Of a stretch of 64,000 nt of DNA, positions 17,848 to 29,264 are shown piece after piece. The notes below the pieces were generated by a model. The model worked only from the letters and a program-made list of their open reading frames with translations, ran no database searches and was not told the DNA's origin. Source of the stretch: Lysinibacillus pakistanensis. GTDB lineage: Bacteria; Bacillota; Bacilli; Bacillales_A; Planococcaceae. Within the stretch, counting starts at the first letter, position 1. Each line of letters begins with the position of its first letter. The position numbers and the translations under genes are program-made. The DNA lies in contig BBDJ01000005.1 in NCBI GenBank assembly GCA_001312325.1, forward strand, positions 62,001 through 126,000. The letters run 5' to 3'.

Positions 17848-19291
17848 TTATATAAATAACTTGTCTTCCTTAAATTTATGATTTGTTAATAAACTTACAA
17901 TTACAAAGATGAATAAAGAAGCGACAATCGGGATAGTCACGGTATGCATTCCGAAGACGGACGGGTAAAAGCGATCAATAATAATATATAAAATCATGCC
18001 TGAAAACATTGACGCAATAGCACCGTACTTATTAGCCTTCTTCCAATATAGTCCTAATACAACGGTCCAAATAAAGACAGCCTCCAGTCCACCAAAGGCA
18101 AATAAATTCAACCACACTAATAAATCTGGTGGATTCAACGCAAAAACGATAACTGCTAAACCGATAACAGTCGTGACAATAAAGCTGGCCCGCTTAATTT
18201 CTGTATCATTGGCTGTCGGTTTTATATAATTTAGGTAAATATCCTTCACAACAGTGGAGCTTACAAGCATCAATAAAGCGTTGACCGTTGACATTGTGGC
18301 TGCCATTGGTGCAGCTAAGACCACACCTGCTAAAAATGGCGGTAAAACCTTTAAGGTCAGTAGCGGCATTACCTTGTCCCCAATCTCAATTCCTGGTAAA
18401 ACTGGGCGTGCTAAAACACCAATTAAATGCATTCCAAACATGATTGTCCCAATGGCAATAGTGCCAATGATAATGGCTAAATGCATGCTTTTTGAATCCT
18501 TATAGCTCATGGCACGAACTGCGATTTGTGGAAGCCCAACAACGCCAACACCGATTAAAATCCAAAATGTAGAAACATATAATGGCGTTAGTTCTCCATC
18601 TGCACCAAAAGGAGAGATGAAATTTGGATTTTCCGCAACAAGAGATGCCATAATTCGATCAATGCCTCCACCAGCAACAATTGTCCCAATTAATAATATA
18701 ATCGTTCCAATAACCATAATAGTGCCCTGTACAGTGTCTGTTAATGCAACAGCACGAAAACCTCCGATAATGACATACACTAAAACGGAAATGGCAAAAA
18801 TAAAGAGTGCTGCTGTGTAGTTTAAGCCTGTTAATGATTCTATAAGACGTGCGCCACCTACATTGTGCCATCATGGCAGAAAATAAAAAGACAATAATAC
18901 TAATTGCCGATAAGATGACAATCACATGACTTTTATAGCGCTCTCGTAAAAAATCAATTAATGTAATGGCTTGATAACGTCTTGCAAGAATGGCGAATTT
19001 CTTTCCTAAAATCATTAGCACAAAATAGCCGGCAGGAAGTTGTGCCATTGCTAGCAATACCCAACCTAAACCTTTCGTATAAGCAACGCCTGGCCCACCA
19101 ATAAAACTACTTGCACTACCATACGTTGCTATCATGGTCATCGCTAAGAGAAAACCGCCCATTTCACGACCACCCAGAAAGTACTCCTGCAAAAATGAAT
19201 TGGAGGAACGTACATGCTTATTAGCCCAGATACCAATGCCAAAGATAATAACTAAAAACAATAGCAGTGGAAAAATAACTTGCCAATGCAT
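17848..19291 (-). CDS. panF: sodium/pantothenate symporter PanF, frameshifted
   Basis: Sodium:solute symporter of the SSS family that imports pantothenate. Family segments include EYFLGGREMGGFLLAMTMIA, TYGSASSFIGGPGVAY, GGFRAVALTDTVQG and AAPMAATMSTVNALLMLVSS. The start overlaps the yhdT stop, reproducing the yhdT-panF pair known from enterobacteria and Bacillaceae. A frame change near 18868 (between MMAQ and VGGARLIE) is not in a homopolymer. Removing one base gives about 480 residues, the usual length. Confidence 0.88.
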
Positions 19292-19554
19292 TATTGCTCC
19301 ACCTCCTCATCCTCAAATGGTACCTCTTTGAAGAAGAGTTTCATCACAAGCCAAATGAGAAGTATCATAAAGCCTGTCCCTGCGATACAGCTATAGAAAA
19401 ACCAGGCAGGAAAACCGAAAACATACGTATAGGTTGTCGGATCACCAGAACCTAGACCATAGGCAAAGCCAAACCAAATGGCAAAGTTGATAATGACAAG
19501 CACGACACCGATAAGCGCCTCGCGATGCGCAATTTTAAAGCGTTGATCTTTCAA
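19291..19554 (-). CDS. yhdT: YhdT family (DUF997) membrane protein
   Basis: 87 residues, two membrane helices (ALIGVVLVIINFAIWFGFAY and WFFYSCIAGTGFMILLIWLV) and an acidic end. TTG start at 19554 with GGGGGAC upstream. The GxGDP-like loop and the position directly before panF identify the YhdT family, presumed to assist pantothenate uptake. Confidence 0.85.
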   Translation of the reverse strand: MKDQRFKIAHREALIGVVLVIINFAIWFGFAYGLGSGDPTTYTYVFGFPAWFFYSCIAGTGFMILLIWLVMKLFFKEVPFEDEEVEQ

Positions 19555-19690
19555 AATAAAGTCCCCCTAACCTACTCTATTTTACTGATATATATCCATT
19601 ATGGGAACCTTTGTGAAAAAAATTATTGCTGGCAAGACGGAGATTATCGATTTTATTCCTTCCATTTGCTATTCAATAGAATTCATTAAA

Positions 19691-20306
19691 TCAAAAAAAG
19701 TATTTTGGTTCTTGTGTCTGATACAGCTTAATCCATGCTTGCAATGTTTCTGGCGCAAATACATCCAATAATTTCAATACATGCATAGTAAATTCCAAAG
19801 GAGCTATTCCTGATGCAGTAACTAAATTACCATCAGTAACAGCTGGTTTTATTTCATAATATTTTTCTCCACTATAATTAGGACAAACCATTTTCAAATA
19901 CTCTAGATGATTGCTAGTGTGTCTTCTAGAGTCCAATAACCCCTCATTTGCCAGTCTCACTGTTGCACCACAAATTGCAGCAACAACAATTCCTTCCTTT
20001 AAAAATGTAGATACCTTTTTCAGGATGGGGTCATGTATCGATTCCATCCAAGTATTTCCTCCTGGAAGTACAAAAACATCTAAATTTTTTTAAAATACAC
20101 TCATCAATAGAAATGCTAGGTATTATTTTCAATCCTCCCATTGTCGTAACAGCACTTTTATCAATGCCTACTGTAATCACCCTTAAAGGTGCTAGTTCCT
20201 TTTTAAAATACCTTCCTGAATTTAGTTCAGCAATTAAATAGCCTACCTCCCAGTCTGACATTGTATCAAATACATATAAATATACGGTTGCATTCATCAT
20301 AGACAC
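19691..20306 (-). CDS. DJ-1/PfpI superfamily protein, frameshifted
   Basis: Class I glutamine-amidotransferase-like fold. N-terminus VYLYVFDTMSDWEVGYLIAEL, then DVFVLPGGNTWMES and the nucleophile elbow AAICGATVRLA with the conserved Cys; HTSNHLEYLK follows. The frame breaks at seven T's on the plus strand (20085-20091); one base less restores ILKNLDVFVLPGG. About 204 residues. Members are often proteases, chaperones or amidase-like stress proteins; the specific role is unknown. A terminator-like hairpin precedes the gene. Confidence 0.82.
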
Positions 20307-20339
20307 TTCCTTTTGTAATTAATATCCCAATTATAAAAA

Positions 20340-20370
20340 AACATTACTGACATCCACTGTCAGTAATGTT
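20340..20370 (-). promoter_or_regulatory. terminator-like hairpin in the leader of the DJ-1 gene
   Basis: AACATTACTGACA / TGTCAGTAATGTT, 13-bp perfect arms with a 5-base loop, followed on the minus strand by T7. It lies 34 nt upstream of the start codon of a gene transcribed in the same direction, so it would terminate or attenuate transcription into that gene. No known riboswitch class was recognised upstream. Confidence 0.6.
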
Positions 20371-20566
20371 TTCAGTTTGATAATAATTTATTGGTTCACA
20401 TAGAACTTGTACAATGAATAAAAATTTTTATACATCTTGCTTTACATTGTATTTCCAAACTTTATATAGCAGACCTCTCAATTAATGTTACACCATACAA
20501 AAAAAGTGAAATGCGCCCATAAGTTAGACTTTCCAATTAAAATTCAGTAGAATGATGACAAAATAA

Positions 20567-20965
<399 letters not shown>

Positions 20966-20981
20966 GATCTAGTAATAAAAA

Positions 20982-21024
20982 AAGCCACCTAGCCCTCAAT
21001 AAAATTTAGAGGTGTTAGGTGGTT
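20982..21024. terminator. terminator between convergent genes
   Basis: GCCACCTA / TAGGTGG outer stem with an inner CCTC / GAGG pairing, between the VOC gene and the convergent chemoreceptor gene. Confidence 0.75.
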
Positions 21025-21038
21025 TCATAATCTTACTT

Positions 21039-22734
21039 TTAATAATGAAATTTCTTTAATAAGCCCTGAAGCTCATCTGCCTGCTGAGCCATCTCCTTTG
21101 CCGAAGAAGCCATTTGTTCTATAGAGGCTAGTTGCTCCTTAGCAGTGACTGTTACATGCTCTGAACTATCCGTTGCTCTACTAGCAATACGAGCCATTTC
21201 CTCTGAGGAAGCTGTCACTTCTTCTATACTCGCTGACATTTGCTCAGTCACCGCTGAAATGTCATGAAGCTGTGTACTTACTCCTCCTATGGATTGCATA
21301 ATTTTTTTGGAATGCCTCTTTTGTTTCATCAACAACTTCCATTCCAGCAGCAGTTTCCTTCGTATTACTTGAAATAGCCGTAATCACGTTGGTAGTATCG
21401 TGTTGAATCGAAAGTATAAGAGCCGCAATTTGATCTGCTGATTGCTTCGATTGCTCTGCTAATTTTCGTACCTCATCTGCTACTACAGCAAAGCCCTTTC
21501 CTTGTTCCCCTGCACGTGCTGCTTCAATTGCAGCGTTTAAGGCCAGTAAGTTCGTTTGATCAGCAATGCTTGTTATTACATCAACAATATTGCCTATTTG
21601 CTGGGATTGTTCACCTAATATCCGTACCTGTTTCTCCACATGATCAGATGAATCATTAATAATTGTCATTTGCGACATCACGCGATTCAAGGAATCATTT
21701 CCTTGTGCTGCCTCTTGTCCCATCACATCAGCAGCATCTGACACTGTTGAAGCAGTTTCAGCCACTTGCTGAATACCAATCGCCATTTCCTGCATGGCTG
21801 TTAAGCTTTCCGCTGTTGTATGTAATGTCGTTTTAGAGCCTTGAGCTAAATCTTGTAGAGTTGAGGCTAATGCTCTCGTCATTTCTGCTGATTGCTCTGA
21901 CTGAGACGTTAGGGTATCAGAGGATACATCAACCTGTTGAGATGTTTGGGCAATTTGTTGCATTAAGCTCTTTAAACTCATCAGCATCTTATTGAAGGAT
22001 TGTGCAAGCTCGCCTGCTTCATCCTTTGAATTAATTTGTAGCTGCTTTGTAAGGTCCCCTTCTCCTTCTGCTATACCTCGAAGTTGACGGTTCATTTCCT
22101 GAAGTGGTCTTACAAATGCTCTAGTGAAAAGGAAGCTACCTAAAGTTGCAATGGCGGCTCCAATAAACATGACAATAAACAGCTTGCCGATAAATGCGAA
22201 AATAATTTGTTGAACCTCATCTATCGTTTCACCCACAAACCACATCCCAATAATATCGCCATTTGCATCTTTTATGGGCGCATAAAGGGTTAAGTATTTT
22301 GTTCCAACAACATCCGCTTCACCTATAAATGTATTGCCTTTCTTCATTACCTCTTCAATAACTTTGGGATCAGCATCCTTGCCCACTAAGCGCTCTCCAT
22401 TGAGCTGTAAATTAGTAATCAGTCCTTTTGTTCCTTGAAAAATCGTTACACCACCTTCGATGCTTTCTCCTACCTCATCCACAAAATCCACTTGGTCAAC
22501 TATTTTTGTATTACCTTTATAAAGCTCTCCATCTTTAATTGCCCAGTCACCTTTGAATCGTTCTTCAAGCAGCAGATAACCAACCTTTGAAAGATGCGTT
22601 ATACTTTGCTCGAAATTATTGCGCATAATATCCTTTACTTGCACATAGGAAACAACACCAATGATAATGCTTAAACATATAATGACTACCACTAGAAGCA
22701 AATTAAATTTTGTATTAATTTTAAATGTGCGCAA
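21039..22734 (-). CDS. methyl-accepting chemotaxis protein with periplasmic Cache domain, frameshifted
   Basis: Transmembrane chemoreceptor. First helix [21 protein letters not shown], an extracellular single-Cache region ([20 protein letters not shown], then [20 protein letters not shown]), a second helix ([21 protein letters not shown]), HAMP, and a signalling domain with the hairpin tip [20 protein letters not shown]. The frame breaks at seven T's (plus strand 21303-21309) near the end; repair restores [13 protein letters not shown] prefer the TTG at 22734 because AAAGGAG precedes it at 9 nt; an upstream TTG overlaps that site. The ligand is not predictable. Confidence 0.9.
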
Positions 22735-23302
22735 AATCTCTCTCTCCTTTCTCAAATAGCTTTTAGGAATAATATGTATAAAATGTAAATCACGTTAATT
22801 AAACATGATTCTAATAATAGTTTCAATACATTATCAATAAATTAATATATTTTACATATATAAACTGTTTTTTTATTGAAAGATAAAATATAATAAAGCA
22901 CGTTTACTATGAAAAAAATCTAGTGACACTAAAAAATTTAATAGAATGATTTTTGGTTGTACTATTGGTGTAATTACTTTCGGATACTATAGTAAGGAAA
23001 AAAAACTCATCATATAAAGATATGAATAATAGAACTATATTAGAAGCATGATTGCTATAAAAAAAGTCTTGTAAATCTCCATTAGTTAACAATAAGCCCC
23101 AAATAGTTTACCATTTAAAGTATTTAGGGCTGTCCGAATTATGCCAAATTGCAGTTTAAATTAAGCATTTTTATTTTGCACAACCTCAATTTAATAGAGC
23201 GACACAAAACTAATTAAATCCAAAGAAAAGTTTTCATTTTTGCGCGAGTGTTCCCCAAAATTTTCGTTATAGTATGTATAACGATTATAAGGAGTGAAAA
23301 AA
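22735..23302. other. gene-free region
   Basis: A/T-rich, no supported gene. A short open frame on the minus strand (22907-23092) has no ribosome site and no family features. The last 60 bp should hold the promoter of the sigma-factor gene. I see no clear sigma-A or ECF consensus. Confidence 0.5.
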
Positions 23303-23855
23303 ATGAATGATTTTATCCAGCGTCTTCAAAGGCATGATGAAAAAGCATTAAAATATGTCGTTGAACACTATTTGGGATTTGTAAAGGCAATTACACTAAA
23401 AATTTTAGAAAAACCATCTGATTATATGCTGGTTGAGGAATGTGTTAATGATGTATTCCTACTTATTTGGCAAAAAAAGTAATTATTTTTTTGGGGAGGA
23501 AGCGGATTTTAAAAGGTGGATAGGGATGATTACTAAATATAAAGCAATTGATCTTTACAGAAAACAGCAAAAGCAACTAGCGACACTACCAATGGAAAAT
23601 ATTCCTCCTCTTATAGCACCAGATAATATTGAACAACAGCTTGATAAATTGTATGCGAAAGAGCAATTACTTCTTGAAATCATGCATCTGCCTGATTTAG
23701 ATAGAGAACTATTTTTAATGAGGTATTATCTTGAATATACAAATAACGAGATAGCAGAAATTCTACATATTTCAAAATCTGCTGTGGAAAATCGCTTATA
23801 TAGAGGAAAGAAAAAGCTTGCTAAAAATCCTAAATTACAGGAGTGTTGGACATGA
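23303..23855 (+). CDS. ECF-type RNA polymerase sigma factor, frameshifted
   Basis: Region 2 is seen in DYMLVEECVNDVFLLIWQK and the following W, and region 4 as LDRELFLMRYYLEYTNNEIAEILHISKSAVENRLYRGKKKL (given here as one domain, about residues 125-170). The ATG at 23303 has AAGGAG at 8 nt. The frame breaks at seven A's (23472-23478); with six, QKSNYFFGEEADFKRW reads through. The nearby T7 run (23484-23490) is in frame as read. The stop overlaps the next ATG (ATGA), so the pair is translationally coupled. Confidence 0.88.
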
Positions 23856-24428
23856 GTAAAGAAAAAAAACTTTCTACAGTTGGATATAGATGATATAACA
23901 CCGGTAGAGGTCTCGAAAAATGAAAAGCAAAAGGTAATAAAAACCATCTTACAGAAGCAATTCTTACGAAAAAAAATCCGTAAATGGACCATTGCTTCTA
24001 TCCTTGCCATTGGAGTTGGTTCGGCTAGCTTAGTGAATTTTCCATCTATGGCCTCCATATTACCAATTAAGGATGTAACTTTATCTGAAAAACTCTTTTC
24101 AAAACAGCATGAATTTATTTTTAATCGTATTTTAATTTCAGAAAATACAGCGACCATTTACTTTAGCTGTAATTTAGACTTTGCTACAGAATTCATAACT
24201 TTAGACATAGTTGATAATTTTGAAAACCATTATTATGACACATCTGAAACATCGACAAATAAAATAACTGATAATTACTCAAATGGTAAAGTAATATTAA
24301 ATAATTTCCAGGCTAATGCATCTTCCATATTCATCACACCAATCGTTCATACGATGGATAAAGAAGGGAATGTTACGAAAGAAAGATTGGAGACAATAGA
24401 AATTAAAATAGACTCTAATGAGAAATGA
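23852..24428 (+). CDS. probable anti-sigma factor, membrane-anchored, frameshifted
   Basis: ATG at 23852 inside the sigma stop. Cytoplasmic N-terminus (MSKEKNFLQLDIDDITPVEV after removing one of eight A's at 23862-23869), then a basic stretch and one membrane helix (WTIASILAIGVGSASLVNF). An extracellular beta-rich domain of about 130 residues resembles the DUF4179 region of Firmicute anti-sigma proteins. Coupling to the ECF sigma gene is the main support for the role. Confidence 0.72.
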
Positions 24429-24439
24429 AATATAGGAAA

Positions 24440-24492
24440 GAAACCTGTGAATTTATTGCGCACTTAAATTCGTCAATACATTCACAGGTTTC
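24440..24492. terminator. terminator between convergent genes
   Basis: GAAACCTGTGAAT / ATTCACAGGTTTC, 13-bp arms, T-rich on both outer sides. Serves the anti-sigma gene and the convergent hydrolase gene. Confidence 0.8.
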
Positions 24493-24498
24493 CATTTT

Positions 24499-25317
24499 TT
24501 AATCGGTAAATTCCACTACTCTATCCAACCATTCATCAATAAGGCTATTGAACAAATTAGCTTGTTCAATTTGCAAATTATGACCTGCCTTATCTAAAAT
24601 CGTGAAGCTTGCTCTTGGAAATTTTTCTATAATATCAAATGCATCCTTATATCCAACCATAGAATCTTGTTTGCCTAGCAAAAATAAGCAAGGTTTTTCA
24701 AATAATGTTTCATCAACGGGAAAGGAAAAGCTATAGTTTTGCTGAATTTTTTTCCAAAAAGTTCACGTCAGCTTTTTCTTGTCCTGCTACTACCTCATTC
24801 ATGTATCGATTACAATGATGTTCATCTAAAACAACTAGATGTGAGCTATAATCTTCTAGCTCCTGCTTCGTCAATGTCGATATAAATTCTTTATCGGATA
24901 GAATAATCCTTTGCTCTGGTACTGTTCTTCTTTGTTTTTCTGGAATAATTAACGGACAAATAAATGCAGCCCCTAAAATTCTTCTTCATTATCCCTCATA
25001 ATGCCTCGAACTAAATAACCACCATAGGATTCCCCTACTAAAAGATAGGGTTCATTTGGTATTAAGGAATGAATTACCTCTTTTACAGCCTCTAACATCT
25101 CATCTGAATTATTAATTACTTCATAGTCTGTCGTCTCTCCCATTCCTGGAAGGTCAATATAGATTCGTTTCCAGCCTTCCCTTTCGATAAAAATGGGCTC
25201 CATACACCCCTTCATTAATCTATGATCTGGCGAATATCCATGAAGCATAACGATTGGCATACCCTCTCCAATCATTTCATAGTAAATATTAGCCTTACTA
25301 ACGTGGCAAAATGGCAT
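24499..25317 (-). CDS. alpha/beta hydrolase, frameshifted
   Basis: ATG at 25317 after GGAGG. Features in order: MPIVMLHGYSPDHR (oxyanion region), YIDLPGMGETTDY, the nucleophile elbow VGESYGGYLVRG (Ser), FLLGKQDSMVGYKD (acid) and ILDKAGHNLQIEQ (His). Two frame changes: seven T's (plus strand 24746-24752), repaired by one base fewer, and a site near 24975 that needs one base more (NEEEILGAAFICP), which is not a long homopolymer. About 272 residues. Substrate unknown. Confidence 0.82.
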
Positions 25318-25384
25318 AATTGTTCCTCCAAAAAAATGTTGTTTCAACTAATATATCATCTATACCCAATTTTTCAAAAAAATC

Positions 25385-25480
25385 GTTAGACTTAGACGAG
25401 ATTCTAACCATCAGTTTTGTAGTTCTATCCATCACTTTGGCTTTTCTCTCCATCAGTTCATTGATCCTATCCACCACTTT
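25385..25480. repeat. degenerate tandem repeat with a 21-bp period
   Basis: On the minus strand, four units spaced 21 bp apart carry the core TGATGG(A/T)(T/G)AGA: GTGGATAGGATCAATGAACTG, ATGGAGAGAAAAGCCAAAGTG and so on. One open frame crosses them, giving a heptad peptide (VDRINEL, MERKAKV, MDRTTKL, MVRISSK), but no ribosome site or family supports a gene. It lies directly upstream of the hydrolase. Confidence 0.55.
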
Positions 25481-25547
25481 CATTTTACTGTAAAAAAACC
25501 CCGATTATCAGTAGAGAGATAATCGAGGTTATTAACATACAAAAAAA

Positions 25548-26530
25548 TTATAATAGCTCTTTTCGTAATTCAGCAGCTGATTTAGGTGATAACAGCCCGA
25601 ATGGAATGTCGAATACTGTTTTCGCACCTTTGTCCCCAGCTTGGCTTAAACGGTAGGCTGCACGCGCGTAGGCTACTAGAACACTTGATGTGAAGTTTGG
25701 ATTACTTTCCAGTTTTAATGAGAATTCAAGAATTTGTTTATCATTTGCGCCACTTTCACCGCTGCGGATTACAAAACCACCGTGTGGCATACCAGTATGG
25801 TTTGCTTTAAATTCTTCTTCAGAAATGAAATTTACAGTTGTATTATATTCGTCGAAATAGTTTGGCATAGTCACAATTTCTTGTTCAATTTTTGCTGCAT
25901 CTGCACCTTCCTCAAGGACAACCCAGCATTCACGGGCATGTTTTTCACGTGTTGTCAGCTCAGGATTTTCACCGTTACGAACGCGCTCTACAGCCTCTTT
26001 AATTGGTAATGTATATTGTACAGCATTTTTTTACACCTTCGATACGACGTACAGCATCTGAATGCCCTTGGCTTAAGCCATCTCCCCAAAATGTATATGT
26101 TGTACCTACTGGAAGTACAGCCTCACCAAGTACACGATTTAATGAGAATAAACCTGGATCCCAACCAACTGAAATGACTGAAACTTTACCAGATTTTTGG
26201 GCTGCCGCATCCACCGCTTCAAAAAAACTCAGGAATTTTTGCATGTGTATCAAAGCTATCAATTGTATTAAACCATTGTGCAAAGTGTGGACCTTGCTCT
26301 GGTAAATCTGTTGCAGAGCCTCCACATAAAATCATTACATCAATGTCATTTTGGAATTTTTCAGCATCATCCACTACATACACTTTGGCATTACTTGCAA
26401 CGTTTACTGTTGAAGGGTCACGACGTGTGAATACTGCTACTAATTCCATATCTGGATTTTGTGAAATAGCGTATTCTACCCCGCGTCCTAAATTTCCATA
26501 TCCTACAATACCTACTCGAATTGCACTCAT
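25548..26530 (-). CDS. ddh: meso-diaminopimelate D-dehydrogenase, frameshifted
   Basis: NADP-dependent one-step conversion of tetrahydrodipicolinate to meso-DAP for lysine and cell-wall synthesis. N-terminal Rossmann motif RVGIVGYGNLGRGVE, then VFTRRDP, CGGSATDLPEQGP, SVGWDPGLFSLNR, WGDGLSQGHSDA and GMPHGGFVIRSGE, all diagnostic of Ddh. Frame breaks at seven A's (26222-26228) and seven T's (26026-26032); removing one base at each gives exactly 326 residues, the family length. The ATG at 26530 follows GGAGG. L. sphaericus is the classic source of this enzyme, which supports the organism assignment. Confidence 0.95.
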
Positions 26531-26814
26531 CAAAATTCCTCCTTACGATTACGTGACTATGTGAAAACCTTCACGTTAAATCTACTTACAATAATACTTT
26601 GTGTTAGAAAAATTCACAATAGTTTGAGTATCTGTTTTTTTATCCGGAATTTATATCGGTTTTCTATGATTTTTATCGGTCAACGGCATGAATACGGTTA
26701 CAAATTACTATTTCATATACTATCCTTTAAGTTTTCGTTAAAGCCATGTAAATAAAGACTTTTTAAACCTGATATCTTGTACAATAAAATTAACGACAAA
26801 AGGGGGCATGATGA

Positions 26815-27108
26815 ATGAAAAGTAATTTTTACTCACCAAGTACACCATGTGAACAAGGAGCATTACTTGCTTGTCCATTCCAAAATGCACAGAAATCTGG
26901 AAAAGCGTATGATACTACATTTTCAACTTCCACTGAGGTAAAGCACAAGTCATTTTCACCCAACATGCATTTTTGTACAGGAATTATACCTTTTGACGTT
27001 ATGGAAAAAAACCTCAATATTACTCCACAAATACAAAGAATCAATGAAATTGGCCTTTATTGTAGCGGCAAGGAAATTGCTCGCTGGTTAGTTAAAAAAA
27101 AGTGAATA
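26815..27108 (+). CDS. unknown protein with four cysteines
   Basis: ATG at 26815 (or 26809) after AAGGGGG, with TACAAT as a possible -10 about 30 bp upstream. Soluble, with Cys at about 12, 20, 54 and 83 (PCEQGALLAC; FCTG; YCSGKEIARW). The end lies in eight A's; with seven, the frame would run about ten residues further. The following 190 bp contain only scraps of coding-like sequence (WHHYRQGEIVHRK on the plus strand). No family recognised. Confidence 0.5.
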
Positions 27109-27295
27109 TAATAAGCTTGAGTTTGACTTCTTTTTATGAAGTCTGTTAATCTCGTTTTCAGATAGCTGATAAAATGTAATTAATTCCTTTGAAAATTTTT
27201 CATCTCAATGGCATCATTATCGCCAAGGCGAAATTGTACATAGAAAAATTTTGCAGGGTGAAAGAATATTGACCAAACTGGTCTATTTGCTCAGG

Positions 27296-27959
27296 TTACT
27301 GAATTTCTTGGGCTAATTGTTGAAGACGCTCTTCATCAATAATGTAATAACCATTCTTTTTCTTTTCCAAAATCTTTTCATCACAAAATTGTGCCAAGAC
27401 ATATAATAGGTGACGATAGGAAACCCCCAAATATTCACTGATTTCTGTATGCCTTTCTTTATAAATACCTTGATCTGCGGATAACTGAATAAAGGTAGCT
27501 AAACGATTTTCGAATGGATACGCCAAATTTTGTGTATATTTAGCTGTCATGTTTGTCGCCTTTTCTCCTAAAAATACACAGAGTCTTCGTAAAAAGAGGG
27601 CATCAGCCAGGAGTTTTTCTTTACATGCCTGTGTAATAGAAAAGCAAATGGTTTCTGTTACTGTTTGAATTCCTTTCGTATATCTTGCTTCATTTAGCAG
27701 CTCGATTTCCCCCATAAAACGTGGAGCCTCTAAATATTCAATAAGAGAAACCTTACCATTTTTATGGGTCATATATAGCTTTGCTTTCCCCTCCACCATG
27801 TAATAAAGCGTATCTGGAAAAGATCCTTCTTTAAAAATCCATTCCCCTTTGTCAAATTGACATACTTCAAGATAAGGGTAAATATCAAATGAAAAGAAAT
27901 CATGAATCGGGTATTCTTCTAGATAATGTAAGCGTTTTTTTAGCTGTCAGTATATGCAT
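27296..27959 (-). CDS. Crp/Fnr family transcriptional regulator (YeiL-like), frameshifted
   Basis: Cyclic-nucleotide-binding-type fold (KGEWIFKEGSFPDTLYYMVEG; VSLIEYLEAPRFMGEIELL) followed by a helical dimer region and a winged helix (HTEISEYLGVSYRHLLYVL). There is no Cys cluster like that of Fnr. One frame break at seven T's on the plus strand (27935-27941); repair gives 220 residues from the ATG at 27959 with AGGAGAG upstream. Divergent from an MFS gene, with a Crp-like operator between them. Confidence 0.85.
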
Positions 27960-27981
27960 TTTTTTACTCTCTCCTGAAAAA

Positions 27982-27997
27982 TATGAGATATCTCACA
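27982..27997. promoter_or_regulatory. Crp/Fnr-type operator between divergent genes
   Basis: TATGA-GATATC-TCACA matches the TGTGA-N6-TCACA pattern with one mismatch and contains the perfect palindrome TGAGATATCTCA. It lies 22 bp upstream of the regulator start and 59 bp upstream of the MFS start, so it could control both. Confidence 0.65.
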
Positions 27998-28055
27998 TTA
28001 TTGTACCTACGAACGTGCTATTATTCAACGTAGTTAATGGAGGTACGGTAAATTT

Positions 28056-29210
28056 ATGAATAATCAACGATGGCTTTCTCAGAATTTCTTTGCATTTTTT
28101 TATTACTTGGGGTATTTTCTTGCCTTATTGGACAGGCTGGCTCGTAGATGTCAAGCATCTAACTGTCTCACAGGCTAGTGTTGTGATGGGCTGTGGTCTT
28201 TTAGCTCGAGCTACTTCAAATCTGTTTTTCTTCCCAACCCTTGCTAAGTATGTACACAATAAACGACTTATTACAATTCTTGCGACTGGCTCACTTATAA
28301 CAACTTTCCTTTACTTACCGAGCACAAGCTTTAGTATGCTTTTAATTGTTACTATTTTATTTAGCATTTTTTTACCCAGCTCTTCTACCTGCCGTTGAAA
28401 GTAGTGCCGCTACATTAGTCCAGCATGGAAATGTTCACTATGGTAAAAGTCGTTCATATGGATCTTTTGGCTTTGTTATTGCGGTGTTAATTATTAGTAT
28501 GCTGACAGGTGAATTTGGCAAGGATGTTATTTTTTTGGAGTATGATTCTTGGTCTTATCGGTATGCTGTTGATGCAGCAGCTAGCGACACCAAAAGAATT
28601 GCTTATGGTACCAACAAAAGAACAACGAGCAAAATCGCTGTCGATGAAAACACTATGGACTATTAAAGGCTTCCCTATTGTTTTATTCATCGTCATCCTA
28701 TTACAAGGTGCACATGCTTCGTATTATAGCTACGGTTATATATATTTAGGTGATTTACATGTCGATCCATTTTATATGGGGATGATTATAAACATAGCGG
28801 TTATTTGTGAAATCCTTTACTTTATGAAGGCAGATACATTATTTACAAAATGGCGCTCATCCTCTTTATTGCTTTTAGCAGCAAGTGGCTCCTCCTTACG
28901 TTGGTTACTTATTTATCTTTTTCCTAATGTTTGGGTATTCATCGCGTCACAAACCTTGCATGCAATGTCATTTGCCCTGGCGCATTTTGCCTTTATTGGC
29001 TATTTGACTAAAACATTACCAAAGGAACAAATTCCAAATGCACAAGGACTTTATTCTGCCTTAGCAATGGGATTAAGTACAGCCATTCTTACATTTTTAG
29101 GCGGTTATTTATACGAAATTTCTCCTGGTCTATCCTTTGGCGCGATGCTGATTTGTACGGTTCCGGCTATTGCTATTGTGCTTGCGACTCGAAATAAATA
29201 TCAATACTAA
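28056..29210 (+). CDS. MFS transporter, LacY/nucleoside-permease-like (MFS_1_like), frameshifted
   Basis: Twelve-helix facilitator beginning MNNQRWLSQNFFAFFFITWG, with IFLPYWTGWLVDVKHLTV, GKSRSYGSFGFVIAVLII in the central loop and LPKEQIPNAQGLYSALAMGL near the end. This layout is typical of the YcaD/HcaT-related MFS group. Frame breaks occur at T7 runs near 28095-28101, 28369-28375 and 28529-28535; one base removed at each gives 383 residues. Substrate unknown. Probably regulated by the divergent Crp-family protein. Confidence 0.85.
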
Positions 29211-29214
29211 AAAC

Positions 29215-29254
29215 AAGCAGGTGTGAAAGAAAATTTATCTTTCTTCACCTGCTT
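29215..29254. terminator. terminator between convergent genes
   Basis: AAGCAGGTG and CACCTGCTT outer arms plus an inner GAAAGA / TCTTTC pairing, between the MFS gene and the bicupin gene. Confidence 0.8.
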
Positions 29255-29264
29255 TTCGATAGAT

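Noticed and set aside
22907..23092. Minus-strand open frame of about 61 codons
   Set aside because: Low-complexity, Phe/Asn/Ser-rich translation of A/T-rich DNA without a ribosome site.
25298..25483. Gene for a 61-residue protein across the 21-bp repeats
   Set aside because: It lacks a ribosome site, overlaps the hydrolase start and its promoter region, and its sequence simply reflects the tandem repeat.
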